Positions 8,403-17,538 are shown, numbered from the stretch's first letter. The stretch: DNA of 64,000 bases from Streptomyces bungoensis (GCF_001514215.1 NZ_KQ948852.1:191254-255253), one strand, 5' to 3'. Made by a program: numbers and translations. The notes: a model not told the origin generated them from the sequence alone.

Positions 8403-9719
8403 ATGCCGCACACGAAGCGCCGCCGCCTCGTGACTACCGCCGTCGCCGTCTCGCTCGGCGCCACCACGCTCGCCGCCTGCGGTTCCGAGGACGGCGGCAA
8501 GGCCGAGTCGGGCCCCGTCTCGCTGACGTACTGGACCTGGGCGCCCGGCATGGACAAGGTCGTCGACCTGTGGAACAAGGGGCCGGGCAGGAAGGACCGG
8601 ATCACCGTCACGGTGAAGAAGCAGGCCTCCGGCGACACGCTGGTCACCAAGATCCTCACGGCGCACAAGGCGAAGAAGGCCCCCGACCTGGTCCAGGCCG
8701 AGTACCAGGCGCTGCCGACCCTGGTCAGCAACGACGCGCTGGCCGACATATCCAGGGAGGTCGGCGACGTCAAGGGGAGGTTCGCCGACGGCGTCTGGCA
8801 GCAGACCACGCTGGGCACGGACGCGGTCTACGCGGTGCCGCAGGACATCGGCCCGATGATGTTCTACTACCGCGCCGACCTGTTCAAGAAGTACGGCCTG
8901 AAGGTGCCGGCCACCTGGGAGCAGTTCGCCGAGACCGCCCGCGCGCTGAAGAAGAAGGCGCCGGACAAGGACCTGACCACGTTCTCCGCCAACGACTCGG
9001 GCCTGTTCGCCGGTCTCGCCCAGCAGGCCGGCGCGAAGTGGTGGACCACCTCCGGCGACAAGTGGAAGGTCGCGATCGACGACGCGGCCACCCGGAAGGT
9101 CGCCCGGTTCTGGGGCGGCCTCGTCAAGGAGGGCGTCGTCGACAACCAGCCGATGTACACCCCGGCCTGGAACAAGGCGCTCGACACCGGCAAGCAGATC
9201 GCCTGGGTCAGCGCGGTGTGGGCGCCGGGCACGCTGACCACCGCCGCCCCGGACACCAAGGGCAAGTGGGCCATGGCGCCGCTCCCCCAGTGGTCGCTCG
9301 ACCAGGACGTCACCGGCAGCTGGGGCGGCTCCTCCACGGCCGTCACGACCGACTCCGCGCACCAGGCGGCCGCGGCGAAGTTCGCCGCGTGGCTGAACAC
9401 CGACGGTGACGCCCTCAACGCGCTGGCCAAGGAGAGCGGCATCTACCCGGCGTCCACCTCCGCCCAGCTCAGCGGCGCCTTCTCCAACCCGCCGGCCTAC
9501 TTCTCGAACCAGGCGGACTTCTACACCAAGGCCGCCGAGATCGCGAAGACCACCGCGCCGTCCGCGTGGGGCCCGAACGTGAACGTCGCCTACACGTCCT
9601 TCAAGGACGCCTTCGGCGCCGCCGCGAAGGACAGGTCCGACTTCGGCGCCGCCCTGCGGAAGATGCAGGACGACACGGTCGCCGACATGACGAAGCAGGG
9701 CTTCGAGGTCTCCCGGTGA
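8403..9719 (+). CDS. Galacto-oligosaccharide ABC transporter, substrate-binding lipoprotein
   Basis: A 438-residue extracellular solute-binding protein (SBP_bac_1 fold). It has an Arg-rich signal peptide and a lipobox LAAC with Cys26 as the lipidated residue. The mature part starts with the usual VSLTYWTWAPG strand, and features such as SWGGSSTAV near residue 305 fit CUT1 sugar binders. The ATG at 8403 is supported by GGGGAG 6 bases upstream. It is the first gene of a coupled operon (binding protein, two permeases, regulator). The ligand, galactan oligosaccharides, is inferred from the GH53 and GH42 genes across the shared operators. Confidence 0.9.
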   Translation: MPHTKRRRLVTTAVAVSLGATTLAACGSEDGGKAESGPVSLTYWTWAPGMDKVVDLWNKGPGRKDRITVTVKKQASGDTLVTKILTAHKAKKAPDLVQAEYQALPTLVSNDALADISREVGDVKGRFADGVWQQTTLGTDAVYAVPQDIGPMMFYYRADLFKKYGLKVPATWEQFAETARALKKKAPDKDLTTFSANDSGLFAGLAQQAGAKWWTTSGDKWKVAIDDAATRKVARFWGGLVKEGVVDNQPMYTPAWNKALDTGKQIAWVSAVWAPGTLTTAAPDTKGKWAMAPLPQWSLDQDVTGSWGGSSTAVTTDSAHQAAAAKFAAWLNTDGDALNALAKESGIYPASTSAQLSGAFSNPPAYFSNQADFYTKAAEIAKTTAPSAWGPNVNVAYTSFKDAFGAAAKDRSDFGAALRKMQDDTVADMTKQGFEVSR

Positions 9720-10642
9720 GCAGCTCCGCAAGCCGGAGGCCGTACGGGGTCAAGGGGGCCCCGTACGGCTTCCTCCTCCCCGCCGCGCTCCTCTTCGCGC
9801 TCTTCTTCGCGCTGCCCATCGGCTACGCCGTCTGGCTCAGCTTCCGCAAGGTGCACGTCTCCGGCCTGGGCCTCGGCTCCGGCGCCCGCCGCGAGGTCTG
9901 GGCCGGCTTCGAGAACTACACCGGGGCCTTCCGGGACAGCGAGCTGCTGCACGGCGCGCTGCGCGTGCTCGGCTACGGCTGCGTCGTCGTCCCGGTGATG
10001 CTCGGCCTCGCCCTGCTGTTCGCGCTGATGCTCGACACCGACAGGGTGCGGCTCGCCCCGTTCACCCGGCTCGCCATCTTCCTGCCGTACGCCGTCCCCG
10101 GTGTGGTGGCCGCACTGCTGTGGGGCTTCCTGTACCTGCCGGACGTCAGCCCCTTCTACTTCGTGCTCGGCAAGCTCGGCCTGCCCCAGCCCGACCTGCT
10201 GGACGGCGGCCCGCTCTACCTCGCCCTGTCGAACATCGCGGTGTGGGGCGGCACCGGCTTCAACATGATCGTCATCTACACCTCGCTGCGGGCCGTCCCG
10301 GCCGAGGTGTACGAGGCGGCGAGGCTGGACGGCGCCACCCCGCTGCAGATCGCGCTGCGGATCAAGATCCCCATGGTGGCGCCGTCGCTGGTGCTCACCT
10401 TCTTCTTCTCGATCATCGCGACGCTCCAGGTGTTCAACGAGCCGACCACCCTCAAGCCGCTCACCAACTCCGTCAACACGACCTGGAGCCCACTGATGAA
10501 GGTGTACCAGGACGCCTTCGGCCGGGGCGACATCTACGCGGCGGCAGCCGAGGCGACCCTGATCGCCCTGGTCACCCTGGCGCTGTCGTTCGGTTTCCTG
10601 CGGGCCGCGAACCGCCGCAACAGGCAGGAGGAAGCGCGATGA
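9716..10642 (+). CDS. Sugar ABC transporter permease (first)
   Basis: A 308-residue CUT1-type inner-membrane permease with six expected transmembrane segments. Near residue 200 it carries the EAA loop (EVYEAARLDGATPLQIALRI), where the ATPase docks. Its GTG start overlaps the stop of the binding-protein gene (GTGA), so translation is coupled. It would pair with the next gene to form the channel for galacto-oligosaccharides. Confidence 0.9.
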   Translation: MSSSASRRPYGVKGAPYGFLLPAALLFALFFALPIGYAVWLSFRKVHVSGLGLGSGARREVWAGFENYTGAFRDSELLHGALRVLGYGCVVVPVMLGLALLFALMLDTDRVRLAPFTRLAIFLPYAVPGVVAALLWGFLYLPDVSPFYFVLGKLGLPQPDLLDGGPLYLALSNIAVWGGTGFNMIVIYTSLRAVPAEVYEAARLDGATPLQIALRIKIPMVAPSLVLTFFFSIIATLQVFNEPTTLKPLTNSVNTTWSPLMKVYQDAFGRGDIYAAAAEATLIALVTLALSFGFLRAANRRNRQEEAR

Positions 10643-11544
10643 GTTCCCTTGCGCTGCGCAAGGCGGCCCCGGCAGCCGGCACCACCCCGGGTACGGCCCA
10701 GGGCCCGCCGCTGCGCCGCCGGATCGCCCTGGTCCCGACGGTCACGCTGCTGCTCGGCGCGGTCTACACGCTGCTGCCGGTGGCCTGGGTGGTGATCGCG
10801 TCCACCAAGTCCGGGCACGAACTGTTCTCCACGTTCACCTTCCTGCCCGGCACCGGATTCACCGGCAACCTGAAGGACCTCGACGCCTATCGCGGCGGCA
10901 TCTACTGGGAGTGGATGGGCAACTCGGCCCTGTACGCCGGCCTCGGCGCCGTGCTGTCGACCGCCGTCTCGGCGTTCAGCGGCTACGCGCTCGCGACCTA
11001 CCGCTTCCGGGGCCGCGAGACGATGTTCAACGTCCTGCTCGCGGGCGTGCTGATGCCGCCGGTGATCCTGGCCATCCCGCAGTACCTGCTGCTGGCGAAG
11101 GCCGACCTCACCGACTCCTACCTGTCCGTGCTGCTGCCGCAGATCCTCTCGCCGTACGGCGTCTACCTGTCGCGGATCTACGCGGCCGCCGCCGTCCCCG
11201 CGGACGTGGTGGAGGCCGGGCGGATGGACGGGGCGGGCGAGTGGCGGATCTTCACCCGGATCGCGCTGCCGATGATGATCCCCGGCATGGTCACGGTGTT
11301 CCTGTTCCAGTTCGTCGCGGTGTGGAACAACTTCCTGCTGCCGTACATCATGCTCAGTGACGACGAGAGGTTCCCGCTCACGCTGGGCCTGTACACGCTG
11401 CTGGAGCAGGGCGCGAACACCCCGGCGCTGTACACGCTGGTGATCACGGGCGCGTTCCTCGCGGTGCTCCCGCTGATCGCGCTGTTCCTGGTCGTCCAGC
11501 GCTTCTGGAGCCTGGACCTGCTGTCCGGGGCCGTAAAGTCATGA
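10639..11544 (+). CDS. Sugar ABC transporter permease (second)
   Basis: A 301-residue MalG-like permease with the EAA loop DVVEAGRMDGAGEWRIFTRI near residue 195 and six hydrophobic segments. An ATGA overlap joins it to the preceding permease, with AGGAGGAAG upstream of the start. The operon encodes no ATP-binding subunit; in Streptomyces the shared ATPase MsiK energises several such importers, and that is the likely partner here. Confidence 0.9.
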   Translation: MSSLALRKAAPAAGTTPGTAQGPPLRRRIALVPTVTLLLGAVYTLLPVAWVVIASTKSGHELFSTFTFLPGTGFTGNLKDLDAYRGGIYWEWMGNSALYAGLGAVLSTAVSAFSGYALATYRFRGRETMFNVLLAGVLMPPVILAIPQYLLLAKADLTDSYLSVLLPQILSPYGVYLSRIYAAAAVPADVVEAGRMDGAGEWRIFTRIALPMMIPGMVTVFLFQFVAVWNNFLLPYIMLSDDERFPLTLGLYTLLEQGANTPALYTLVITGAFLAVLPLIALFLVVQRFWSLDLLSGAVKS

Positions 11545-12572
11545 CCATGAGCAATCCGGGGGGCCGGCGCAGACCGCCGACGATCCATGACGTGGCGCGC
11601 GAGGCGGGCGTCTCGCGCGGCACCGTCTCGCGCGTGCTCAACGGCGGCCACTACGTCAGCCCCGCCGCGCAGGAGGCGGTCAACGCCGCCATCCGGAAGA
11701 CCGGGTACGTCGTGAACCGGCACGCCCGCTCGCTCATCACCGGGCGCTCCGACTCGGTCGGCTTCCTGCTGACCGAGCCGCAGGAGCGGTTCTTCGAGGA
11801 CCCCAACTTCAACGTCCTGCTGCGCGGCTGCACCCAGGCGCTCGCCGCGCACGACATCCCGCTGCTGCTGATGCTGGCGGGCACCGAGGACGAGCGGCGC
11901 CGCATCACGCGGTACATCACGGCCGGGCACGTCGACGGGGTGCTGCTGGTCTCCAGCCACTCCGGCGACCCGGTCGCCGAGGAGCTTCGGGAGGCGGGGG
12001 TGCCGCTGGTGGCCTGCGGCAAGCCGATCGGCCTCGGCTCCAAGGTGAGCTACGTGGCCGCCGACGACCGGGACGGCGCCCGGGACATGGTCCGCCACCT
12101 GGTGGCGCTGGGCCGGCGGCGGATCGGCGTGGTCACCGGCCCGCTGGACACGCCCGGCGGCGTGGAGCGCCTCGCCGGCTACCGGGAGGTGCTCGCGGAG
12201 GCGGGCATCGCGGTCGACGACCGGCTGGTCGTCTCCGGCGACTACAGCCGGGCCAGCGGCGAGGCGGGCGCGGAGCGGCTGCTGGCGCAGGCGCCCGACA
12301 TGGACGCGGTGTTCGTCGCCTCGGACCTGATGGCCCAGGGCGTGCTCGCGGCCCTGCACCGGGCGGGCCGCCGGGTGCCCGAGGACATCGCGGTCGGCGG
12401 CTTCGACGACTCCCCCGCGGCGACGGCCGCGACCCCGGCGCTGACGACCATCCGCCAGCCCTGGGACCGGATCAGCAACGAGATGGTCCGGGTGCTCCTG
12501 GCCGAGATCGGCGGCGAGGACCCGTCGGCGGTGATCCTCCCGACGGAACTGGTGCGCCGCGACTCGACCTGA
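11541..12572 (+). CDS. ganR: LacI-family regulator of galactan utilisation
   Basis: A 343-residue LacI/GalR protein. The N-terminal HTH with hinge helix occupies about residues 10-65 (PTIHDVAREAGVSRGTVSRVLNGG). A periplasmic-binding-protein-like sensor domain follows to the end, with typical VGGFDDSP and TTIRQPW segments. The ATG overlaps the permease stop (ATGA); a second ATG two codons later is equally possible. Its position in the operon and the two LacI-type operators upstream make it the local repressor, released by a galactan breakdown product. The symbol follows the GanR name used for Streptomyces galactan regulators and is inferred from context. Confidence 0.85.
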   Translation: MTMSNPGGRRRPPTIHDVAREAGVSRGTVSRVLNGGHYVSPAAQEAVNAAIRKTGYVVNRHARSLITGRSDSVGFLLTEPQERFFEDPNFNVLLRGCTQALAAHDIPLLLMLAGTEDERRRITRYITAGHVDGVLLVSSHSGDPVAEELREAGVPLVACGKPIGLGSKVSYVAADDRDGARDMVRHLVALGRRRIGVVTGPLDTPGGVERLAGYREVLAEAGIAVDDRLVVSGDYSRASGEAGAERLLAQAPDMDAVFVASDLMAQGVLAALHRAGRRVPEDIAVGGFDDSPAATAATPALTTIRQPWDRISNEMVRVLLAEIGGEDPSAVILPTELVRRDST

Positions 12573-12708
12573 GAGCGCCGGCGGGCCGGCCGTCACGGGC
12601 CGCCCTGAACCGGTCAGGATCGGAGAAGCCCCGGTGGGCTCGCCGCGCCTAGCGTGAGAGCACCGACGCGGAACGCGTCGGGTCACGCGACGCGAAGGAG
12701 TGGGTCCC

Positions 12709-13059
12709 ATGACCGCCGGACTGCAGACGATCGTCTACCCCGTCAAGGACAAGGACCGCGCCAAGGCCCTGTTCACCGTCCTGCTGGGGGTCGAGCCGTT
12801 CGTGGACGAGCCCTACTACGTTGGCTTCAAGGCCGAGGGGCAGGACGTCGGCCTCGACCCGAACGGTCATGCGCAGGGCCTGACCGGGCCGGTGCCGTTC
12901 TGGCACGTCACCGATCTGCGGGAGCGGCTGGCGGCCCTGCTGGCGGCGGGCGCCGAGGTGGTGCAGGACGTCCGGGACGTCGGCGACGGCCGGCTCGTGG
13001 CATCGGTCAAGGACCCCGACGGGAACCTGGTGGGCCTGCTCCAGGACCCGTCCGCCTGA
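12709..13059 (+). CDS. VOC (glyoxalase/bleomycin-resistance fold) protein
   Basis: A 116-residue single-domain vicinal-oxygen-chelate fold protein, with the paired beta-alpha-beta-beta-beta motifs starting LQTIVYPVKDKDRAKALFTV and closing SVKDPDGNLVGLLQD. The ATG at 12709 is preceded by AAGGAG at 8 bases; a GTG three codons earlier is less likely. Members bind metals and act on, or sequester, small molecules, and many are uncharacterised. A divergent function cannot be set from sequence. The MarR gene follows 74 bp downstream with its own promoter-like region. Confidence 0.8.
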   Translation: MTAGLQTIVYPVKDKDRAKALFTVLLGVEPFVDEPYYVGFKAEGQDVGLDPNGHAQGLTGPVPFWHVTDLRERLAALLAAGAEVVQDVRDVGDGRLVASVKDPDGNLVGLLQDPSA

Positions 13060-13089
13060 GGCCCGGGGCGGGCACCGCACACCGAATTA

Positions 13090-13103
13090 GTTGCACACTC
13101 AAC
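13090..13103. promoter_or_regulatory. MarR-type operator, GTTG-N6-CAAC
   Basis: The inverted repeat GTTGCACACTCAAC lies 31 bp upstream of the MarR gene start. A likely -10 TACGGT at 13122-13127 ends seven bases before the ATG, so the transcript would start at the start codon (leaderless). The operator would sit over the -35 region, fitting autorepression. Confidence 0.5.
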
Positions 13104-13133
13104 AATTGGCCGAATCGGTGCTACGGTGCGGGT

Positions 13134-13532
13134 ATGGCAGTCAAGACGGCCGACGTGCGGCTCGAGGAACGGTGGCGGGACATCCTCACGGTGCACGCGC
13201 GGACGATGTGCGAGATCGACCGGGCGCTGCATCCGCACGGGCTGGGCGCCAGCGACTTCGAGGTGCTGGACATCCTGGCCTCCGAGTCGCCCGGGGAGGG
13301 CGACCAGTGCCGGGTGCAGAACCTGGTCGGCCGGGTGCATCTCAGCCAGAGCGCCCTGTCCCGGCTGATCGGCCGGCTGGAGCGGGAGGGCCTGGTCGAG
13401 CGCTCGGTGTGCGCGGAGGACCGGCGCGGGGTGTGGGTCGCGCTCACGCGCAAGGGGCGCGAGCTGTACGCCGAGGTGCTGCCGCTGCAGCGGCAGGTCC
13501 TGGAGCGCATGCTGGCCGAGCGGGCCGGCTAG
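13134..13532 (+). CDS. MarR-family transcriptional regulator
   Basis: A 132-residue winged-helix protein. The HTH region is around residues 60-100 (VQNLVGRVHLSQSALSRLIG, then REGLVERSVCAEDRRGVWV as recognition helix and wing). Length and helix order are standard for MarR. The start is an ATG with no clear ribosome site but a suitable -10 just upstream, so leaderless translation is likely. The VOC gene upstream could be a target. It converges on the SseB-like gene with a small hairpin between. Confidence 0.88.
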   Translation: MAVKTADVRLEERWRDILTVHARTMCEIDRALHPHGLGASDFEVLDILASESPGEGDQCRVQNLVGRVHLSQSALSRLIGRLEREGLVERSVCAEDRRGVWVALTRKGRELYAEVLPLQRQVLERMLAERAG

Positions 13533-13540
13533 ACGGCCGG

Positions 13541-13557
13541 CCCGCCGCGACGGCGGG
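13541..13557. terminator. Short hairpin between convergent genes
   Basis: CCCGCCG (13541-13547) pairs with CGGCGGG (13551-13557) across a 3-base loop, between the MarR stop and the stop of the minus-strand SseB-like gene. It is a short but GC-rich bidirectional candidate. Confidence 0.45.
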
Positions 13558-13559
13558 GC

Positions 13560-13961
13560 TCAGCGGGCCAGCAGCGTGCGCACCCCGTGCGAGGTCAGCG
13601 TCAGACCGTGGTCCGAGCTGCCGTCTATCGCGAGGGACAGCTCCTCCTCGGGCCACTGCGAGGCGAGTGCGCCGAGCGGGATCAGGCGGTAGCGGGAGAC
13701 GAACGGCAGCAGGTCGGCCATCGTCCCCTCCGAGGTGAACACGGGGACGACGGGGTCGCCCCCCGCCTGCTCGAGGACGGGCAGAGCCACCGTCGAGGCG
13801 TCGGCGCCCTCTCCGTCCACCGCGTCGTCCGGCACCGGGACGAGCACCTCGCTGTGGGCGAGCGTGTCCAGGGCGGCCTGGTCCTCGGCGTTCACGGCCA
13901 GCGCGTCGAGCGCCTGCTGGGCGGGCGTCGGCAGATGGTCGTCGTATGCGGGTGTCTCCAT
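13560..13961 (-). CDS. SseB-like protein
   Basis: A 133-residue protein matching the SseB N-terminal domain pattern. The segment SEVLVPVPDD leads, a Ser/Thr-rich acidic loop follows, then PVFTSEGTMADL and LPLGALASQWPEEEL-type helices. In enterobacteria SseB is a secretion chaperone, but in Streptomyces these are common cytosolic proteins of unknown role, some linked to type VII secretion neighbourhoods. The start METPAYDD at 13961 has only a weak GGGG ribosome site. No operon partner is apparent. Confidence 0.65.
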   Translation of the reverse strand: METPAYDDHLPTPAQQALDALAVNAEDQAALDTLAHSEVLVPVPDDAVDGEGADASTVALPVLEQAGGDPVVPVFTSEGTMADLLPFVSRYRLIPLGALASQWPEEELSLAIDGSSDHGLTLTSHGVRTLLAR

Positions 13962-14139
13962 GGCAGATCCCCAGGTAGCTGCGGTCGTACGGCCACGCGG
14001 AGGGCGTGGCCCGGGCGTGCTCCGCCTCGCGTACCCGGTGGGGTCTGCGGCATGCATGAGGATCCCGGGGAGAGCCGGCGTCCGCGCGATGTCCGTCGTG
14101 GGCGGTTCTCGTGGAGGCGCCGGGCGCCGGGTCGGGCCG

Positions 14140-14286
14140 TCACCGGCCCTCGCCGGTTCCGCCGCCGTCGTCGTCCTCGTCGAAGTCCTCACCCTCGGCC
14201 TGCGACGGCGTGGTGCGCGGCGGGGACGGTCGCGTGTCGTCCGGCTCCCGCTCACCCTCGGCCTGGGACGGGGTCTGCTCGCTCAT
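14140..14286 (-). CDS. Small acidic hypothetical protein
   Basis: A 48-residue, very acidic, Gly/Ser/Pro-rich protein starting MSEQTPSQAEGE. The octapeptide TPSQAEGE occurs twice (residues about 4-11 and 27-34), and the tail is DEDDDGGGTGEG. The ATG at 14286 has a GGAGG ribosome site; upstream codons in frame are not needed. It should be disordered. I do not recognise a family. Codon bias and the ribosome site make it a likely real gene. Confidence 0.55.
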   Translation of the reverse strand: MSEQTPSQAEGEREPDDTRPSPPRTTPSQAEGEDFDEDDDGGGTGEGR

Positions 14287-14441
14287 CGGTGCCTCCGTGT
14301 CGGTCGGATGCCGGTGTGCCGAAGCCTGGCGAGTACCCGCCCACCGGAGGAGCCACAACCGGACAAACAAGGTGAATCCGCCCGGACGAGCCGGGTACCT
14401 GACGAGTCCGGAACGAGAACCCCTACCGCCCTGGAGGAACC

Positions 14442-14636
14442 ATGGCGGCTGTCAGCCCCACAGACCTGCAGAAAGCCCTGTCCGGTGCGGAGTACCCGGC
14501 CGACTCGGACCGGCTGCGGAAGGTCGCCGAGGACAACCACGCGCCCAAGGAGATCACCGACCGCCTCGCACACCTCGGGAAGAAGAAGTTCCGGAGTCCC
14601 GCCGAAGTGAGCAAGGAGGTCTTCCGGAACGCGTGA
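14442..14636 (+). CDS. DUF2795 family protein
   Basis: A 64-residue protein with the DUF2795 pattern: VSPTDLQKALSGAEYPA at the start, then LRKVAEDNHAPKEITDRLAHL and KKKFRSPAEVSKEV. These helical proteins are widespread in actinobacteria with no known function. CTGGAGGAACC upstream provides a good ribosome site. It is monocistronic and converges on the P-loop kinase gene. Confidence 0.8.
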   Translation: MAAVSPTDLQKALSGAEYPADSDRLRKVAEDNHAPKEITDRLAHLGKKKFRSPAEVSKEVFRNA

Positions 14637-14654
14637 CCGGCCGACGCTCGGCGT

Positions 14655-15299
14655 TCACACCCCCAGGTGCGACGGCTCGGCCCGGCGGGCGGTACGGAGC
14701 GTGACGCCCAGCCTCTCGAACGCGGTGGGCCGGGGCCGGCCGGGCAGGAAGTCCCGGATGCGCAGGGCGCACTCCTCGGGCGAGAGCAGGCTGGTGTCCA
14801 CGTCCAGGTCGTGCACCTCGTGGGCGTGAACGTGGTCGAACTGCTGCGCGGCGAGGCCCGGTTGCCGGTCGCCGCGCTCGCGCTCACGGCGCTCCAGTTC
14901 GGGCAGCGGGCAGCGGACCCCGACCAGGACCGTGTCCTCGGGCACGAGCAGGTCGAGGAGGTCCAGCAGGCGCCAGCGGCGGCTGAGCGGATGGTCCACG
15001 ACGAGGTTGTTGCCTCCCGCGGCCATCCCGGCGACGGCGCGGTGGAACCCCTTGACGGTGCGGTCGATCTCCTCCTGGAGGCCCTGCCCGGCCAGGGGGT
15101 TGCCGCCGCGCAGCCCGTGGAAGGCGTCGACCGGCATGTGGAACCAGGTGCCGTCGAGGAGGCCGAGCAGCGCCCGCGCGATGCTGGACTTGCCGGAACT
15201 GGACGTGCCGTTGAGCAGGATGACGGTGCCGCCGGCGGCGGTGCCGGGGATGCGCGCGTGCTCCGGGTCCGCTGCCTCCGGGACCGCCTCGGTCGTCAT
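14655..15299 (-). CDS. P-loop phosphotransferase, chloramphenicol-3-O-phosphotransferase-like
   Basis: A 214-residue cytosolic kinase. A Walker A GTSSSGKSSIA lies near residue 30, followed by the Asp-bearing MPVDAFHGL that corresponds to the catalytic Asp region of chloramphenicol phosphotransferase, and an Arg-rich lid (ELERRERERGDR near residue 140). The family phosphorylates small hydroxyl compounds; chloramphenicol resistance is known only for a few members, so the substrate stays open. The MTTEAVPE start at 15299 is preceded by AAGGA; a longer in-frame start lacks a ribosome site. Confidence 0.75.
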   Translation of the reverse strand: MTTEAVPEAADPEHARIPGTAAGGTVILLNGTSSSGKSSIARALLGLLDGTWFHMPVDAFHGLRGGNPLAGQGLQEEIDRTVKGFHRAVAGMAAGGNNLVVDHPLSRRWRLLDLLDLLVPEDTVLVGVRCPLPELERRERERGDRQPGLAAQQFDHVHAHEVHDLDVDTSLLSPEECALRIRDFLPGRPRPTAFERLGVTLRTARRAEPSHLGV

Positions 15300-15459
15300 G
15301 GGTTCGTGTCCTTCCGTTCCGTGGGGTGTGCCCGGGCTGCGGGGTGCCTTGATCATCGCACGGACGGCCCCGGCAGGGGCATGCCCGTGCACCGGCGTCA
15401 ACTGCCTTTTCAGGAGGTGACTTTCCGCGTCGGCGGGCGAGCCCGCGCGCCCCGTGGCA

Positions 15460-17538
15460 TCACGCCTCCAGCGGCTGTGCGCGGGCGATGAGGAGCGCCA
15501 CGTCGTCGTGTCCGGCCGGGTGCCGCAGCTGCCGCAGGAGCCGGTCGCAGGTCTCCTCGATGGAGCGGTCCGGCCGTGCCAGCAGGCGCAGGAGGTCGGC
15601 CAGGCGCGCGTCGATGGGGTCGTGGCGGGTCTCGACCAGCCCGTCGGTGTAGAGGATCAGTGCGTCGCCGGGCGCCAGGTCGAGGGAGGTGGTCGCGAAG
15701 GGCACGCCGCCCACTCCGAGCGGGGTGCCGGTGGGCAGGTCGAGCAGCTCGGGCGGCCTGCCCGCGCGCACCATCACCGGGGGCAGATGGCCGGCGGAGC
15801 TCACCTGCAACCGGGCGCGGTGCGGGTCGTAGACCGCGTACACGCAGGTGGCGATGTAGGGGTCCAGGCCGTGCGTGATCCGGTCGAGGTGGGTGAGGAT
15901 CCGGGCCGGGTCGAGGTCGAGGTCGGCGAGGGTGGAGGTGGCGGTGCGCAGCCGGCCCATGGTGGTCGCGGCCGGGATTCCGCTGCCCATGACGTCGCCG
16001 ACGATGAGGGCGGTGCGGTCGCCGTCGAGCGCGATCACGTCGTACCAGTCGCCGCCCACCTCGCTGAACGCCGTCGCCGGCCGGTAGCGGGCGGCGACCT
16101 CCAGACCGGGATGGCGGGGCGAGAGCCGCGGCAGCAGGCTGCGCTGGAGGGTCTCGGCGGCGCTGCGGATGTGCTGGTGCAGCACGGCGTTGTCGATGCT
16201 CAGCGCGGCGACGGAGGCCAGTTCGCAGGCGAGGGCGAGGTCGTCCTCGTCGAAGGGCGCGGGGTTGCGGGCGCGGGCCAGGCCCATGACGCCGATGGTC
16301 TGCCCGCGGGCGATGAGGGGCACCGCCATGTCGGTGTGGACACCGGCCTCGGCGAGCCGGCGGGCGGCGTCGGAGTCGGTGGCGATGCGGTCGAGGTCGC
16401 CGCCGCGCAGGTGGCTGATCAGGACGGGGCGGTGGGTGCGGATGCAGCGGGCCGCCGGGTGGTCGGCGTGGTAGGTCGTGAGGGTGCCCGGCCGGGCGGG
16501 CGCCTCGGCGGCGTCCGTGGGGTGGGCGGCCTTCACCGCGAGGGCGCGGAACAGCGCCGGCTCCTCGCCGATGTCCGTGCGGCCCGTGCGCAGGAAGGGG
16601 TCGAGCAGGTCGACGGCGACGAAGTCGGCCAGGGCGGGCACGAGGACGTCGGCGAGTTCCCCCGCCGTCCGCTCCGCCTCCAGGGTGGTGCCGATGCGGG
16701 CCGAGCCGGTGGCCATCAGGCGCAGCCGCCGCTGGGCCCGGTCGGCCTGCTTGGCCGCCTGGTAGCGGTCGGTGACGTCGACGACGACGTTGGCGACGCC
16801 CAGAACGTGCCCGAGGTGGTCCTCCAGCCGGTAGATCGACACGGCCCAGGCGTGCTCGTGGCCGGGGTCGGCGGCCGTACGGCCCACCACCTGCTGGTCG
16901 ACCACCGGGACGCCGGTCGACAGGACCTTCTGTATGGCGGCCTCGGCGGGCAGGAACCACGGGCCGGAGAGGATCTCGCGGAAGCTGCGGCCGACGTGGT
17001 CGGCCTCGGGGACGCCGTGCATCGCGGCCAGGGCCGGGTTGACGACCACGTACCGCAGGTCGGTGTCCAGCACCGACAGCCCGATCGGGGCCTGGGTGAC
17101 CAGCCGGGTGGACAGCGCCAGGTTGCGCTCCACCTGCCGCAGGGTGGACCGGTCGGTGGCCAGGCCCAGCGCGTAGTGGTCGCCGAGGCTGTCCGTGAGC
17201 CGCATGTTGCGGAACTCGACCAGCCGGGTGCCGCCCTCCCTGGTCCGGACGGGGAAGGCGCCCGCCCAGCCCCGGCCGGTCTCCATCACCTCGGCGAACA
17301 GCCTGATCGCCCTGTCCTGGTGCTCGGGGTGCAGGAGCAGCGGCGCCGCGTACTGCCCGACCGCCTCGCTGCGGGAGTACCCGAACAGTTCCTCCGCCTG
17401 CGGGCTCCACATGTCGATCCTGCCGTCGGCCTCCAGCAGCACCGCGGCGACCGCCAGCAGGTCCATCAGCCCGCTCGGGCCCGGTCCCCTGTCGTCGTCG
17501 AGGTCCGGCTGCTCCGGACGCTGCTTCGCTCGGCTCAT
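15460..17538 (-). CDS. PP2C-type (SpoIIE) serine phosphatase with PAS and GAF sensors
   Basis: A 692-residue cytosolic signalling protein. A PAS domain (about 20-140, with WSPQAEELFGYSRSEAVG), a second PAS (about 145-270), a GAF domain (about 290-440) and a C-terminal SpoIIE/PP2C phosphatase (about 460-690, with VGGDWYDVIALDGDRTALIVGDVMG and HDDVALLIAR). It probably dephosphorylates an anti-sigma-factor antagonist in a partner-switching pathway. The ATG at 17538 has GGGGAG at a good distance. It is one of four such phosphatases in this window. No anti-sigma kinase or antagonist gene lies beside it, so its partner is elsewhere. Confidence 0.92.
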   Translation of the reverse strand: MSRAKQRPEQPDLDDDRGPGPSGLMDLLAVAAVLLEADGRIDMWSPQAEELFGYSRSEAVGQYAAPLLLHPEHQDRAIRLFAEVMETGRGWAGAFPVRTREGGTRLVEFRNMRLTDSLGDHYALGLATDRSTLRQVERNLALSTRLVTQAPIGLSVLDTDLRYVVVNPALAAMHGVPEADHVGRSFREILSGPWFLPAEAAIQKVLSTGVPVVDQQVVGRTAADPGHEHAWAVSIYRLEDHLGHVLGVANVVVDVTDRYQAAKQADRAQRRLRLMATGSARIGTTLEAERTAGELADVLVPALADFVAVDLLDPFLRTGRTDIGEEPALFRALAVKAAHPTDAAEAPARPGTLTTYHADHPAARCIRTHRPVLISHLRGGDLDRIATDSDAARRLAEAGVHTDMAVPLIARGQTIGVMGLARARNPAPFDEDDLALACELASVAALSIDNAVLHQHIRSAAETLQRSLLPRLSPRHPGLEVAARYRPATAFSEVGGDWYDVIALDGDRTALIVGDVMGSGIPAATTMGRLRTATSTLADLDLDPARILTHLDRITHGLDPYIATCVYAVYDPHRARLQVSSAGHLPPVMVRAGRPPELLDLPTGTPLGVGGVPFATTSLDLAPGDALILYTDGLVETRHDPIDARLADLLRLLARPDRSIEETCDRLLRQLRHPAGHDDVALLIARAQPLEA

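Noticed and set aside
8403-11544. ATPase subunit missing through deletion in the ABC operon
   Set aside because: Streptomyces CUT1 operons normally lack an ATPase and share MsiK; the coupled gene joints show no deletion.
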